Assembly: GCA_029532415.1 (NCBI GenBank)
Contig: JAQOTA010000050.1
Span: 2,170,001-2,234,000, forward strand
DNA: 64,000 nucleotides
Origin: Marasmius tenuissimus
Lineage: Eukaryota > Basidiomycota > Agaricomycetes > Agaricales > Marasmiaceae
Reading direction: 5' to 3'
Shown: positions 45,608 to 56,358 of the stretch, piece by piece
Numbering within the stretch: the stretch's first letter is position 1
Layout: each line of letters begins with the position of its first letter
Program-made: the position numbers and the translations under genes
Notes under the pieces: generated by a model
Database searches by the model: none
The model's input: the letters and a program-made list of their open reading frames with translations, nothing else
Told to the model about the DNA's origin: nothing

Positions 45608-46564
45608 ATGGTGAGCTATTCATCGTTCTCGATATCCTGCGAACCGTCTCTCTGCCACGGACCCTCGTCAGTCGATTTCTAGGACCGCTTTATGGCAGAA
45701 AGAACGACAGATTCGCTCATTCGCTTGTCTTGTATCTCTCTGAATACTTCATCGCTAACACCTACATCTTACAGGGGATCGACTTAGCCACACACCACCG
45801 TAAGAAGGGTAACCGTACCGCCCCTGCTAGTCAGGATCCCTACCTTCTCCTCCTCGTCAAGGTCAGATTCGGAGTTGGAGTTACAATATGATGGAGAAGC
45901 TAACAGTTTCTTTAGCTTTACCGTTTCTTGGCCCGCAGGACGGATTCAGACTTCAACAAGGTGCGGAGCTGTGCGCTTAACGGGAAATAGTGACTGAACG
46001 AGATGTTTTAATCGCAATAATCAGGTCATCCTCCACCGACTTTTCCTTTCCAAGATCAACCGTCCCCCCATCTCCCTCTCCCGTATCGTCAAAGAGACCG
46101 CCAACACCTCCGACTTATCCTCAAAAGTTATCGTCCAAGTTGGAACTGTCACCGATGACGTCCGTCAGGTCGAGATCCCCAAAATCACGGTTGCTGCCCT
46201 CCGATTCACCCAGTCGGCGAAGGAGCGTATCTTGGCTGCCGGTGGTGAGGTCCTCACCCTTGACCAGCTTGCTTTGAGGGCACCCACTGGTTCCAACACG
46301 GTTCTCCTCCGTGGAAAGAGGAACACCCGTGAGGCTGTCAAGCACTTTGGAATGGGTGAGTTGGTTTTTGCTTTCTGCGTGTATTCGAACTTGTGTGCTC
46401 ACGGTTCTTTTCAGGCCCACACAAGCACAAGAAGCCCTACACCATATCCAAGGGCCGCAAAGTATGTCGAGATTATCTTGATCTATTATGCAGCTCTGAA
46501 CCTTTCATCTCTGTAGTTCGAGCAAGGTCGTGGTCGCCGAAAGTCCCGTGGTTTCAAGGTATAA
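45608..46564 (+). CDS. RPL18: 60S ribosomal protein eL18
   Basis: Six exons: 45608-45610 (ATG only), 45775-45861, 45916-45960, 46025-46355, 46415-46461, 46517-46564; 186 residues, exactly the length of yeast Rpl18. Sequence landmarks: '[17 protein letters not shown]', '[16 protein letters not shown]', '[17 protein letters not shown]', '[19 protein letters not shown]', '[18 protein letters not shown]', '[15 protein letters not shown]' and the C-terminal '[14 protein letters not shown]'. A component of the large subunit near the 5S/central protuberance side. The 164-nt first intron directly after the start codon is typical of ribosomal-protein genes, where such introns often raise expression. 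Confidence 0.95.
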
Positions 46565-46943
46565 AAGACCAGCGACCGCAGTGTCGATACTTGGTCAAGG
46601 GTTGGCAGGCTGGGGTGTCGATTACGGCTCTGTTGGCTGTTCTATGCAATGCGATATGTCATGGTACTCTTATTCAATTATACTGTACGCCAATATGCAC
46701 GACTTGTATTGCATGTCTTTCCTCCGAATTTCCTTTGGTTTATGACTTGTAAGGAGCTCGAGATGCCAGCTTGAAACATTGCAAATGTGCTTGAACATTG
46801 ACGCACAAAAAATTCTCAGTCGTGTGCCTGATTGACGCCCCGAGCCTAGCGCCCGTCCTTAGCTTTCCCTTTTCCCATCACCACGCTCCACTACGTCGTC
46901 TCCCCGGCAAAGCACCTTACTCGTGCTCTAGCGCTGCACATGA
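46565..46943. other. Intergenic, no gene seen
   Basis: 3' flank of eL18 and promoter of the membrane-protein gene at 46944. No further signal. Confidence 0.5.
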
Positions 46944-48094
46944 ATGATGGGGTTGAAGCGCTTCATTAACTTGAAGGTGCTTTCTCTACTCGAGCTGGTC
47001 ATTCACGGTAAGTAGTCGAAGCCTCTTCCACTGAGGATCCACGCTCATGATGCACATGGCATCCGCCAGGCATTTGCATAGCGATTTCAGCTGTAGCGAC
47101 TGGCTTTTCTGCGCAGAACATTTATGAGACAGAATTCTTCTTCGATGATACACTCAACTTCACTCCTCTTGTCCTCGCCATCGCCTCTACGACGATAATA
47201 CTCTTGTCCCTGTCCCTCATCTTGACGGTCTTCCGACGGCAACCCTTCTTGACTAGGATATCGGTCGAGTTAATTTGGAGTGGCTTTTTGTGGATCGCAT
47301 GGTTTGCTACGGGGGGGTATGTTTCTTATTCAGATACATGTCCTTATCCATGTGCGTTCATCTATAGTCTTCTCGAATCTCCTCTGATCTGTGCGTACAG
47401 GGCTGCGAGAATATATAGAGGCACAGAAGACGGGGTCGGAAAACGATGATTTCATCAGAGTCTGCCGGGTTCATACCACATTGACATCGGTCTCGTTCGT
47501 GGTTGGCACTCTTCGTATGTGCTCAGTCGAAGTTCTGCACAAACTCTCGTATCTGACTGGACTTACACAGTCTTTGTTCATTGGATCGTCCTACTCGTAG
47601 TTGGGCATAAAGTCAGCGATGGAAGTCAACGCACTTGGAACATGTCTTTGAAGGAAATAGCTCTTCGAGCGTCATCGTTAACGGCCACACGAATAGACAC
47701 ACTCCAGGAAACCAACAAATTTGAATACGACCAGCCGGCCGTCACAGCCTTTCCACCGGATTATATTCACCCGCATCCCACACACTTGAGTACTTCGCAT
47801 CCGCTCTCGCCAACCCTTCCCTCAACACCCTCCCCAGCCTACTCACCAGATTCCCCCATCGAACCTTCCTCAATGTTCAACCTCATACATCCGGGTAGTT
47901 TCTATGGGCAAGGAGGATGGCATCGACCGCAGGATTTACCTGACGGTTACGAAGTCTCATCCGAAAGCGGAACCTTGCCTATAGCATTGAGAAGAGAATC
48001 TGCGAGGTTTTCCACAACGGAGGGCTCCCATGATCATTCAAAAATAATAACAGATACACCGCCCTCTCCCACCACCCGTTCCAGTTCCGACTGA
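46944..48094 (+). CDS. Four-helix membrane protein, MARVEL-like
   Basis: Exon 1 46944-47007, exon 2 47070-47316, then exons ending at 48094. Four hydrophobic segments are visible: 'LLELVIHGICIAISAVATGF', 'TPLVLAIASTTIILLSLSLIL', 'ISVELIWSGFLWIAWFATG' and 'LFVHWIVLLVVGHKVSDG'. They are followed by a long cytoplasmic tail of about 150 residues, rich in Ser, Pro and Thr, with many SP/TP sites. Size, spacing and the tail resemble fungal MARVEL-domain proteins (membrane-apposition and trafficking family), but no single diagnostic motif proves it. An adjacent start one codon downstream is equally possible. The intron around 47317-47400 is the least certain. Confidence 0.7.
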
Positions 48095-48520
48095 ACAGCT
48101 TGGACCGCCTATGTTTTATGACCAGAACATTTGTACGACTTATTACATTATTTCTTTCTCGAGACTCTCCAAGAGAGTACTATTTGGTGTATTATCATTA
48201 TCATCGTGTTATACAGATACAACAGGATCTGACTTGGTTCTGACAGCGGGCACTCTGACGGTGAGCACCAAGAATTGAGATTCGGGAGTTGACGGTCCGT
48301 TCATTTGCAAGCTGTGGGGGTTGCTGTACGTAATAGTGGACCCCCAAAATTGAAAAATTTGGCGCGTCGCACGTTCTTAGACTGCGACTTGTCTCTTGCC
48401 ACCTATATAGTCGCACCAAAACCTCCATCTTCCGTCCTCTTTCTTCTCAGAGGGCATTCTCTCGGAGGCAGAAGTCGCTGGGTCATCCCGTATAACTCAA
48501 CCACTTAACTCACCGCCAGC
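48095..48520. other. Intergenic / ALE1 promoter
   Basis: No gene seen. The sequence just upstream of 48521 contains a TATATAG-like string at 48405-48411, about 110 bases before the ALE1 start. Confidence 0.4.
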
Positions 48521-50537
48521 ATGGACGCGTTGTTCGCGCCGTTGGTGGATGCTACTGGAGCGTCCCCAGATCAGATCAAGGTGAGTAGCCCTTGTATGCA
48601 ACAAAGAGATATAGAGAATCTGATGAACATTGAACGAACCCAGCTCATTGTCTGCTTGCTCATTGCCTACCCTCTCGGAAGTCTATATGTTCGTATTCCT
48701 TCGAACACGCCGACCTTGAGGCACCTGTTTAGCATTGGAATCGCGCTGTTCTTCCTCCTCCCAATGCTTAACATGTATACGGGCCTGTTGCAATTGCTGG
48801 GTGATATGTTGTTCACATACTTCGTGGCGAAGTATCATAAGGGATCCGCGATGCCTTGGATTGTTTTCTTGTGCGTGTTCTCACACCCGTTCGGAGCTAG
48901 TCTTGACTATATGCTGACAATGCTTTTTCCTTCCATCTAGCTTTGTTTTGGGACATCTCATGACCAAGTACGTGTCACGGTCGCCTGGTCAGACGACTGG
49001 AAGCTAAGGAATCCCACTATGACAGCCACATCATCCGGGTCATCTACAACTTGAGCTACGAGACTATTGAAGTCACAGGCCCTCAGATGGTGCTTGTTAT
49101 GAAATTAACGACGTATGCTTGGAACGTGTTCGACGGGCGACGAAAGAAAGAGGTGCGTGTCACCCCCACTATCACCGCTGCGCCCCTCATGATGCTCTTT
49201 TAGGACCTTGATGCATGGCAATTGGCTAACTGTATCACTGAATACCCTTCATTGGTGGAGTTCTTGGGTTACTGGTATGTTGTCGTTTCTGACGTGGTAC
49301 ATTCATTCATTTATTCGGCTCTTTTAGCTTCTACTTCCCTGGCTTCCTAGTTGGACCCTACCTCATTTGGTCCGACTATATGTCCCTCGTCCATGAGAAC
49401 GTGTTCAAAGACCAAAAGATCAAGGGCTCGAAGGGTCGTAACCTTGCGGATGGGCGGAAGAGAGTCGGATATAGGAAGATGTTTATGGGGTTGGCCTTCC
49501 TCGGCACTTACGTCGTGTTCGGGGGTCAGTATAACTATACTGTCATTTTGACGTCTGGGTTCGCGAAAAAGACCTTGCTCGAGAGGTATTTTGTTATCTA
49601 TCGCGTCTTCTGGGACATCTATTAACGCGTTGTTTTTGTTCAGAATTGCCTCCCTCCAACTCTATGGTACCATGGAGAGGTGCAAGTACTATGCTTTGTG
49701 GACACTTACCGAGGTAGGCCCGTGAGGGTTCTACTCATTCTGATCTTGGCTTATCGTTGAATCGCAGGGAGCAAGCATTATCACTGGTCTTGGATTCACG
49801 GGTTTCACACCTTCCGGCCAATCGACTTGGAACGGAGCGGCCAATGTTTCACCCCTTGCCATCGAATGGCCTTCCAACTTCAAAGTCCTACTCGATTCGT
49901 GGAACATGAGGGCGAATGTTTGGCTTCGCGAGTGCGTTTACAAGCGTGTCACGCCCAAGGGCAAGAAGCCGGGCTTCTGGAGCAGCATGATGACGTTCGC
50001 AGTCAGTGCTTTCTGGGTAGGTCTTCGCAAACTCAAGAGGTGTTCTTCCTCGGTTGCTGACTTGGGCTATCTTCGTCATCTGTGTAGCACGGAGCTGCTG
50101 TCGGGTACTACCTGACCTTCCTCATGGGCGGTTTCATCACAACCGCCGCCCGCCTCGTTCGTTCGAACGTACGTCCACTCGTCCTTCCCGAGGTAGGCAA
50201 ACCCGCCGGACTGGCGAAACGTCTCTACGACATTGTCGGAACACTCGTTTCGATTCTTATCCTCAACTATGTCACCCCTCCGTTCATGTTGTTGACTTGG
50301 AAGGAGTCCATCGAAGCATGGAATAGGCTGGCGTGGTACGGCCACATCATTATCATGGGTGGATTGGTGTTCTTCTATGTTGGAGGAGCCAAGTTCTTTA
50401 GGAGCTTGCAGAAGAAGAGTACGAGTGAGAGGCCCAAGTTCACGCCGACACCGAGTGGGGCTGCTACTCCCATTGGAGAGAAGACCTTCCAGCTGCCGCC
50501 ATCGTTCGATAAGTTGGCGCCTCCACGTAAAAGTTAG
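48521..50537 (+). CDS. ALE1: Lysophospholipid acyltransferase (MBOAT family, Ale1 type)
   Basis: Multi-exon gene; exon 1 48521-48580, exon 2 from 48644, stop 50535-50537. ER membrane enzyme that re-acylates lysophospholipids with acyl-CoA in the Lands cycle. Features: several hydrophobic helices from 'LIVCLLIAYPLGSLYVRIP' onward; 'YNLSYETIEVTGPQMVLVMK'; 'EFLGYCFYFPGFLVGPY'; the conserved 'SWNMRANVWLRECVYKR' block; and 'FAVSAFWHGAAVGYYLTF' with the MBOAT catalytic His. A C-terminal helical part ('TLVSILILNYVTPPFMLL') is followed by a short basic/Ser-rich tail. All active-site blocks of the MBOAT5/Ale1 subgroup are present, so it should be functional. Confidence 0.93.
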
Positions 50538-51433
50538 ATTATTTGGCCTGGGTATGCTCGAGTTTGAGGGGGAATCGGTGTTGGAGATGTTATATTCACT
50601 ACGAGGAAGGGGACAGGTGGTGCTTGCTTTGTGGTCTCTTGCTGTCTAAGTCTTGCTGCATCTCTTTTTCGTATGCTTATCCTAGCTCGTAGGCTCTATC
50701 GAATACTACTAGGTAGAAGAGTAAAAAGTACTGCTATACGTTTCTAGAACGCTGAATCCATAGATGTTCACAGGTTTCCTTTTATTGCAGCTTGCCTCAG
50801 TACAAAGGCTCAAGCAGTGAGCCAAGCTCATGGCAGCATCAGCACCGCCGACCGGTCTGAAGCTGAAGCGCTGAAGACTGATTCTAGAGTCTAGACCGCG
50901 GCGGCCGCTCAGACTGCGCAGTGCGCAGTGACGTTTCACAATTTCACGTGACACGCAGGTGCCTGGCGGCGCGTCGTTACCGGTTGCCACGCACGGACCA
51001 CATCCATCTCACACTGCAACCCCCACGATGACAGAATAAAGTCGACCTCCGTATGTTCATTCTCCACCATTTAGTCGATTGCCTCTCTTACTGAACATAA
51101 TCAGTCAGTTTCTCTGTTTTCTACACTATTCAACTAGCCAGCAGGGAGGCCAATCATCGGTCAATAGTCCAGTTACATCGAAGCTCTCCTGCTCTCCTCC
51201 GTCGGGTCCGCTCAATCTTGAGAATCATCTACAATAACTATTGAGCGATAAGCTCCCCACACGCTCCTTACAAGCCGTCTCTTACGCGCCCTTTCGCCAT
51301 TATCTATCAGTCAACTTCAGAGACAAATCCAACTTTGTCCACTCTTACACCTTCAACTCTTCGCCGAAGATGTCACGTCCCGGTGGGTAGAGGAATCAAC
51401 AGTCCGCTGGTATCGTTCTGAAAACTCTCGCTG
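50538..51433. other. Intergenic, no gene seen
   Basis: About 0.9 kb. A GC-rich patch with a NotI-like site near 50,900 is the only compositional oddity. A possible alternative first exon for the next gene (ATG 51370 with a GTGGGT donor) lies at the right end but shifts the frame. Confidence 0.4.
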
Positions 51434-51910
51434 ATGTCTAGACTCTCCGCGTACCCCTCGCCCTCGTCGACTTCATCGGCTACCGCAGCGGTTAGACTAC
51501 ACCCTCATACCTGCCCCTCTAGGTATCGGTCGCTCGTGTTCCAAAGTCTTTCTCCTAACAGGTCTGTTATAGATGTATCCTTAGCCAACCTCACCGAAAA
51601 GTCTCCCCTACCTGCGATCATTGTCACACCTTCATCACCTTCCGATGACCATCGGTTTTCGATCGCTTTCCTCGCGCCGCCGTCCAAACCCAAACCACCT
51701 CTTCGCGAAATACTTCCATCTTTACTTTCCTCATCGAGAACTCAGACGGCTTTTCTTTTCCTCGTGATCGCCGTTGTCATGGTGTGCCATCTCGTTGCCC
51801 ACCAGATGGCTACCCAGACCCGTTATCAACCCGACTCCCATTCGGGTTTCACATCGCAAGACGCCCGTTCAATTGAGGAATGGTTTGCTTCCCATCAACA
51901 TCAAATATAA
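51434..51910 (+). CDS. Small single-pass membrane protein, unknown
   Basis: Single-exon frame of 158 residues. The N-terminal 100 residues are Ser/Pro-rich and basic with no signal peptide. A single hydrophobic helix ('TAFLFLVIAVVMVCHLVA', about residues 108-125) is followed by about 33 polar residues ending 'EEWFASHQHQI'. This topology suggests a signal-anchor protein with a large cytosolic domain. An upstream ATG at 51370 could provide a first exon, but splicing it to this frame fails with the obvious acceptor. No family recognised; a real gene is likely because the frame is long, with a clear membrane segment. Confidence 0.5.
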   Translation: MSRLSAYPSPSSTSSATAAVRLHPHTCPSRYRSLVFQSLSPNRSVIDVSLANLTEKSPLPAIIVTPSSPSDDHRFSIAFLAPPSKPKPPLREILPSLLSSSRTQTAFLFLVIAVVMVCHLVAHQMATQTRYQPDSHSGFTSQDARSIEEWFASHQHQI

Positions 51911-52881
51911 GTCCTGGGTTTATATCCAGTGAACATCCAATTTATTTCCAAGGAATCTCTCTGAAGCATTAGTCCTCAATGTTTTTTGTCGCGCATCCGC
52001 TCGGTATTTGTTTAGTTATTCTTATCTGCTTTTATCGTTCCTCTGGGTTTTTGTGTCACCCTGATTTTTACATAACTTATCGCGACAAATGGACGCTGAC
52101 TAGTCATTACTACATGTTTTGCTTGCGAGCTCTGCTTTGACTTACTATTAGGTTACGGTATCGACGTATTCGCTTCTCCTTATTCTGTTTGGGCTCAAGG
52201 GCGCTCGCTTGCCTTTCATCGACTTGTCGGAGACTTTTTCGGTGAGCCACTCCATTCTTCATCGCTCCTTGCAGTCCCTGAATATTCGGGTTGTAGGTAT
52301 GGAATGGTCCAGCCACTCTACAATATATTGATTTTTTGAATGTACTCCCATCTGGAGGTAAGAGCATACCGCCTCAAGCCTCCGGCTCATCAACCTATAT
52401 TCCCTGATCACCGCATGTGAACATAAGCACCCCAGTTCGATCAATTTTTGATGCAGATTCCAGTTGATCTGTCAAGAGCTTACTGTGGGCAAAAGTGACA
52501 GGCCGACGTCGCAATATGAGCCCGCAGCGAATGGACGGTGTGCAAGGGTGTGCAATGACTTCCACGCTTGCCAAGTTTCGGAAGATACCCGTAGATGCCT
52601 TGGGCACGGGATATAATCTTAGTCCTTGACCTGGAAGTGGTGTGTCTTCTTTTTCTCCTTTCACATTGACTTTGTTTCGCCTCCCATTCTGCTCGACATT
52701 CCCATCCGATTTCCTCTCCATCCCTCAACTTCTTTCAACACGTTCCTTCATTTTTGACCCTGTGTATTCTGAAGTTGATTGATGGTTAACCGGACGTTAA
52801 CCTCTTGATCGCAGGCACGTCAGATTTACCGACTCATCTTCACTGCCGTATATATGAAGCAGCGGAGCGAATATTGAGGAG
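51911..52881. other. Intergenic; TATA-like box at 52849-52855
   Basis: No gene recognised. A TATATAT string on the plus strand at 52849-52855 probably belongs to the following gene; it lies only 27 bases before that gene's first ATG. Confidence 0.4.
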
Positions 52882-54352
52882 ATGATTTTCTCCCTGCCGT
52901 GTGGCTCTGGCAGTCCTGTCCATACATTCTCGCGTCGGCATCTCGATGTTTATGGCAGGTATATAGCTCCTACTAGACGAGCAACCTCTGCGACCATGTC
53001 GTCTTCCGACTCTTCCTCGTCCTCAGAATTGGATTCCACAACCAGTCCCTCGACTATCGCAACTTCTATTACATTCACCTCTGTGATGTCAACGTCAACC
53101 TCTTCCTCAAACACATCGACCTCGCACATATTCACACCTCTACCTCCGCAAGCTCCTCCCGCCACAGTGATTTCTACTACTGTAGGCTTTCAGAATACCT
53201 ACGTCCTCCCAGCCAGTCCTTCGAGTCGAATCGACGCCGGGACTCCGATCTCCGTGTCTGCGTCATCACCCTCGGAATTGTCTACCCCGAATCGCTTGTG
53301 GTTACCTACAAGTGCGCCCACTCGGACCTCGGAGTCGACCCCGCGAATGCCGAGTCAGAGCCCGACGCTGGCGCGACCCTTGACTCAGCTCGCTGTTTCA
53401 AGTACCGCTCTGGCGGAGGGTGATGTGGACAACGTCAGCGAGTCAATTCTGGTGACCACCCAGAATGATGTCGATGACCACTCAGTCGAGGTTTCCACCC
53501 CAGCTTCGGAGTTTTCGTGGGTATTCTATTCGTCTTAGCTCTTGGTGAAGTTGTTCTGAAACCCGAATGAATGCCCAGCGTCTCTTTGAATTGGGCCGCT
53601 CTGGCCAGTCATGGACCAGAGAATCATAATGCAATTCCGCACACTGTGGTTCATGTCACAGACAGTGTTAGGAGCGCTGGACGATTCTCTAGCCAAGGAA
53701 CCCCCTCGTCTTTTCCGAACTCGGAGGGCGGCAGTGGTGACGAGGCGAGGTGAGTCTGAGCGAGTCACATCCCCTCGGTCGCTCACTGATGTCTTTTGTA
53801 CGCAGGCACGGGCCCGACTCATCTGTAGTCATCAGCGGTGTATGTGGCGGAGTCGCCTTTCTTGCGATCATACTCCTCCTTTGCTTTTCCTTCTTTCGGA
53901 GACGCAGACGGAGAGGTCTGAGCATACCCGATGAAGGCCCAAATAAGGGGTGGTCCTATGTGACGGAAGTGGAGAAACAAAGCGTGCCCGTCCATGACCA
54001 CAATCCTCATCACTCTCGTGTTCTTAGACCTCATACCACATCCCCGACATCAAACCCGAACCCGTTCGCGTCTCCGTATGACCCCTCCAGGTCAAGACGG
54101 AACACGAGCAGTAGTATCAGCAGTAGCATCAATTTTGCTCGCTCGAGTACTTCAGACACAGAGACGCTAGCAGGACCAGAGGCACTCGTGACGTCGTCTT
54201 TCGAGTACAACTTGAGTTACCATCCGAGAAATGCGATACGGCAGCCTTCGCTGATGACAATAGTGGATATGATTAGGGGGCAATGGAGAGTGGGAGATCT
54301 GAGTGCGGACGAGGCAGGGTGGAATTTGGCGCAAGCTCGGACTGGTAGTTGA
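52882..54352 (+). CDS. Ser/Thr-rich single-pass membrane protein (Mid2/WSC-like architecture)
   Basis: Exons from 52882 to about 53520, about 53600-53749, and 53806-54352. The extracellular part is very rich in Ser and Thr (a candidate for dense O-mannosylation). A single transmembrane helix ('VVISGVCGGVAFLAIILLLC') is followed by a basic stop-transfer run ('FFRRRRRR') and a cytoplasmic tail of about 150 residues with Ser clusters. The architecture matches fungal cell-wall stress sensors, but no WSC cysteine domain is present and no clear signal peptide precedes it. Two starts are possible: ATG 52882 or in-frame ATG 52997; the TATA-like box at 52849 makes the second plausible. The acceptor of the first intron is uncertain (53,577-53,630). 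Confidence 0.65.
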
Positions 54353-54771
54353 CATTAGACGACGTATGTAGCCTGTTACTCAGTATGGATCTGATAGAAG
54401 TTCACTCTCGCTTGTTGTATTCTACGTGTAACTACAGATACCCTCCATAACTTGTGCTGTCGTTCAGAAGATACAGCCGCCGAATCATGCAAGGGCCACG
54501 AATTCCGAGTCCCGACGTCCGACTCACTGGGTTTTCTTTAACCTGGCATCGTATACTGCGACATTCAATCCACAAAAGGAGCGCGTGAAATGTATGTAGC
54601 GTCTGTTCTCCAAGAGCCTACTCAATTGGACCTTACAGAGCTGCCTGCTGGGCATCTTTTGGAATGACAGCCCAGATCTCGAGTCGATGAATCGATTATA
54701 GAAGTACGCATCCTCTGTTATTTAAAGCACAACTGCAGGGTAAAAAGGCCTCGTTTTGCCTCTTCTAGATA
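54353..54771. other. Intergenic, no gene seen
   Basis: Between the Ser/Thr-rich membrane protein and the tRNA gene. The 3' flank of the tRNA (54720-54771) lacks a strong T-run in the minus orientation. Confidence 0.4.
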
Positions 54772-54864
54772 ACCCACGGCGGAACTCGAACCCGCAACCT
54801 CCAGATACTCAATTTTCAAAGCGAGAGTAGAAGTCTGACGTCATAGCCATTAGACAACGCGTGC
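54772..54864 (-). tRNA. tRNA-Arg(UCU) with a 21-nt intron
   Basis: Read on the minus strand. Acceptor 5' half 54864-54858; D arm with TGG loop around 54855-54840; anticodon stem TCAGA / TCTGG (one T-G wobble pair). The anticodon TCT is at 54831-54829, then A37. A 21-nt intron (54827-54807) sits at the canonical position after nucleotide 37. The T arm is GCGGG-TTCGAGT-TCCGC. The B box (GGTTCGAGT) and A-box-like TCTAATGG are present, so RNA polymerase III promoter elements look intact. In the acceptor stem, position 3-70 is an A-G mismatch and two pairs are G-T. It decodes AGA (and AGG by wobble). It may be functional or a slightly degenerate copy. Confidence 0.85.
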
Positions 54865-55264
54865 TTGACGGTCATCGTTTTCGTTCTTTTGGTCAAATCG
54901 TCAACTTTTCAACTTTCAACTGTACCACCGTGTCAATACTTGCAACACAGGCTTGCCAGTCTCCTAGAATCTGGATTCAAACATCTATCTCTCGATCGCA
55001 TCTCAGTATCAGGAAACCCAAGAAGGCAGATCTGCCTGCCCAACGTCCAAGTCATCGAATGTTCGATCATCCTGTTTCAAAACGTTTGATGTGAAGCTTC
55101 TGCGACAATTTCGCGCGCGCTGGCCACTTCAAGGGCTCACTACGACGTTTTCAAATGCCAAAGTGAGAATGAGAGTGAATATTCTAAACGCCCGCACACG
55201 AACGGATCCGGAGACTCCAAGATCTCATTCGAGACAGGAGCCGGCCCTCTCACACCATTCAACC
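54865..55264. other. Intergenic between tRNA and membrane-protein gene
   Basis: 5' flank of the tRNA and promoter of the gene at 55265. Two overlapping plus-strand frames (54861-55094) have no family resemblance. Confidence 0.4.
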
Positions 55265-56358
55265 ATGTCGCTTCCAAAAGTCCTCCCAGTACTGCGGCTT
55301 GTAACATTCGGTGGGTCGCCATGATTCTAAGTTTACGACTCGCCCTCACTTACGCTGACGCAGGTACAACTCTCGTCTTCGCTACCGTTCTCCTGGGTCT
55401 CAATGCACACCTCACCTACTGGACTGAAAAGTACATCGGGGGCTACTTCCGCTTCGCAGCATTGTCTATTGCTTCTGCCTGCCTCACTCTCATTACGTTG
55501 CCAATCATGTACGGTGCAGTCTCGGTCCCCTTATCGTACCTGAAATGCTGATGGAATTGTTTATATAGGATTGCTGTGGATATGACCAGGAACGCAGCTG
55601 TATCGAGTATGATTGCGTTCGAACTCGTCTGGTTGGGTCAGTGTCAGGAGGTTGTGTCCCCGTTTCCGGAGATTCTCATTCCCAAATCTCCGATAGGTAT
55701 TCTTTGGATTCTCTGGTTGGCGAGTGCTGCCAGAGCTGCAGATACGAACAGGCTCGTATTTCCGGACGGTTGTGATTCTGATAGTTGTGAGCGTTTCCTC
55801 TGATGTTTCGTAGTTCTACCTAGCTGACCACGGAATACAGCCTTTGAAGACACTCTGTCGAGAATTTGCGGCAGTTGTCGCGTTCAATTTCTTGACTTGG
55901 TTCGCCTGTGAGTAGCCTTTCTACTTGTGATAGACACGCATTGATCATCGATATTTCCCCCTCTTGCAGTCTTTGCATACACGGTGGTCGTGCTCGCCGC
56001 CAGTATCATTGCCAAGTCCCGTGGAACGGTTAAGGTGTGGACAGCCTCGGTGGCTGATATTTCCAAGAACCTTGGTGGTGAGAAGAGCGACGGTCCCGAA
56101 AAACCTCCTTTGGAACCGCCTGTCTTCATCCCACAACAACCTTCTGGTATAACCCACCAAGGCGAGGATGTGGGATCCTCACTGTACCAGCATCCTTCTC
56201 AGCGAGCCCATAACGCGGGGTTCGTCCAACAACTGTATGATTATACTACATCTCAGTCACATCAGTCTTCCGGCACACAGTTCGTTCCTCCTGGAGGACA
56301 GGTGGGGTCCACCATGTATCTTCCACCTCGAGCGCAGACACCCTCAGGCGTTTCTTGA
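55265..56358 (+). CDS. MARVEL-like four-helix membrane protein
   Basis: Exons from ATG 55265 ('MSLPKVLPVLRLVTFG'). Four hydrophobic stretches: 'TTLVFATVLLGLNAHLTYWT', 'FAALSIASACLTLITLPIM', 'GILWILWLASAARAAD' and 'VVAFNFLTWFAFFAYTVVVL'. The 'LWILWLASAA' helix with a following 'LCREFAAVVAFNFLTW' is the usual signature of fungal MARVEL-domain proteins. A soluble C-terminal tail of about 110 residues is rich in Gln, Pro, Ser and Tyr. The intron between 55,760 and 55,842 is uncertain: the frame requires a donor at GTATTT rather than at the stronger-looking GTGAGC. Probable role in membrane domain organisation, by family inference only. Confidence 0.75.

Noticed and set aside
45611..45774. snoRNA within the first eL18 intron
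   Set aside because: I looked for C/D boxes (TGATGA plus CTGA) and an ACA tail with hairpins; no convincing pair was found.
51370..51442. ATG 51370 with GTGGGT donor as first exon of the small membrane-protein gene
   Set aside because: Splicing to the obvious TCTAG acceptor enters a different frame that soon stops and lacks the membrane helix, so the single-exon model was kept.
16831..54864. Functional link between MSS1 and the tRNA-Arg(UCU) gene
   Set aside because: MSS1-type GTPases act on mitochondrial tRNAs, while this tRNA gene is nuclear with an intron; co-occurrence 36 kb apart is not evidence.
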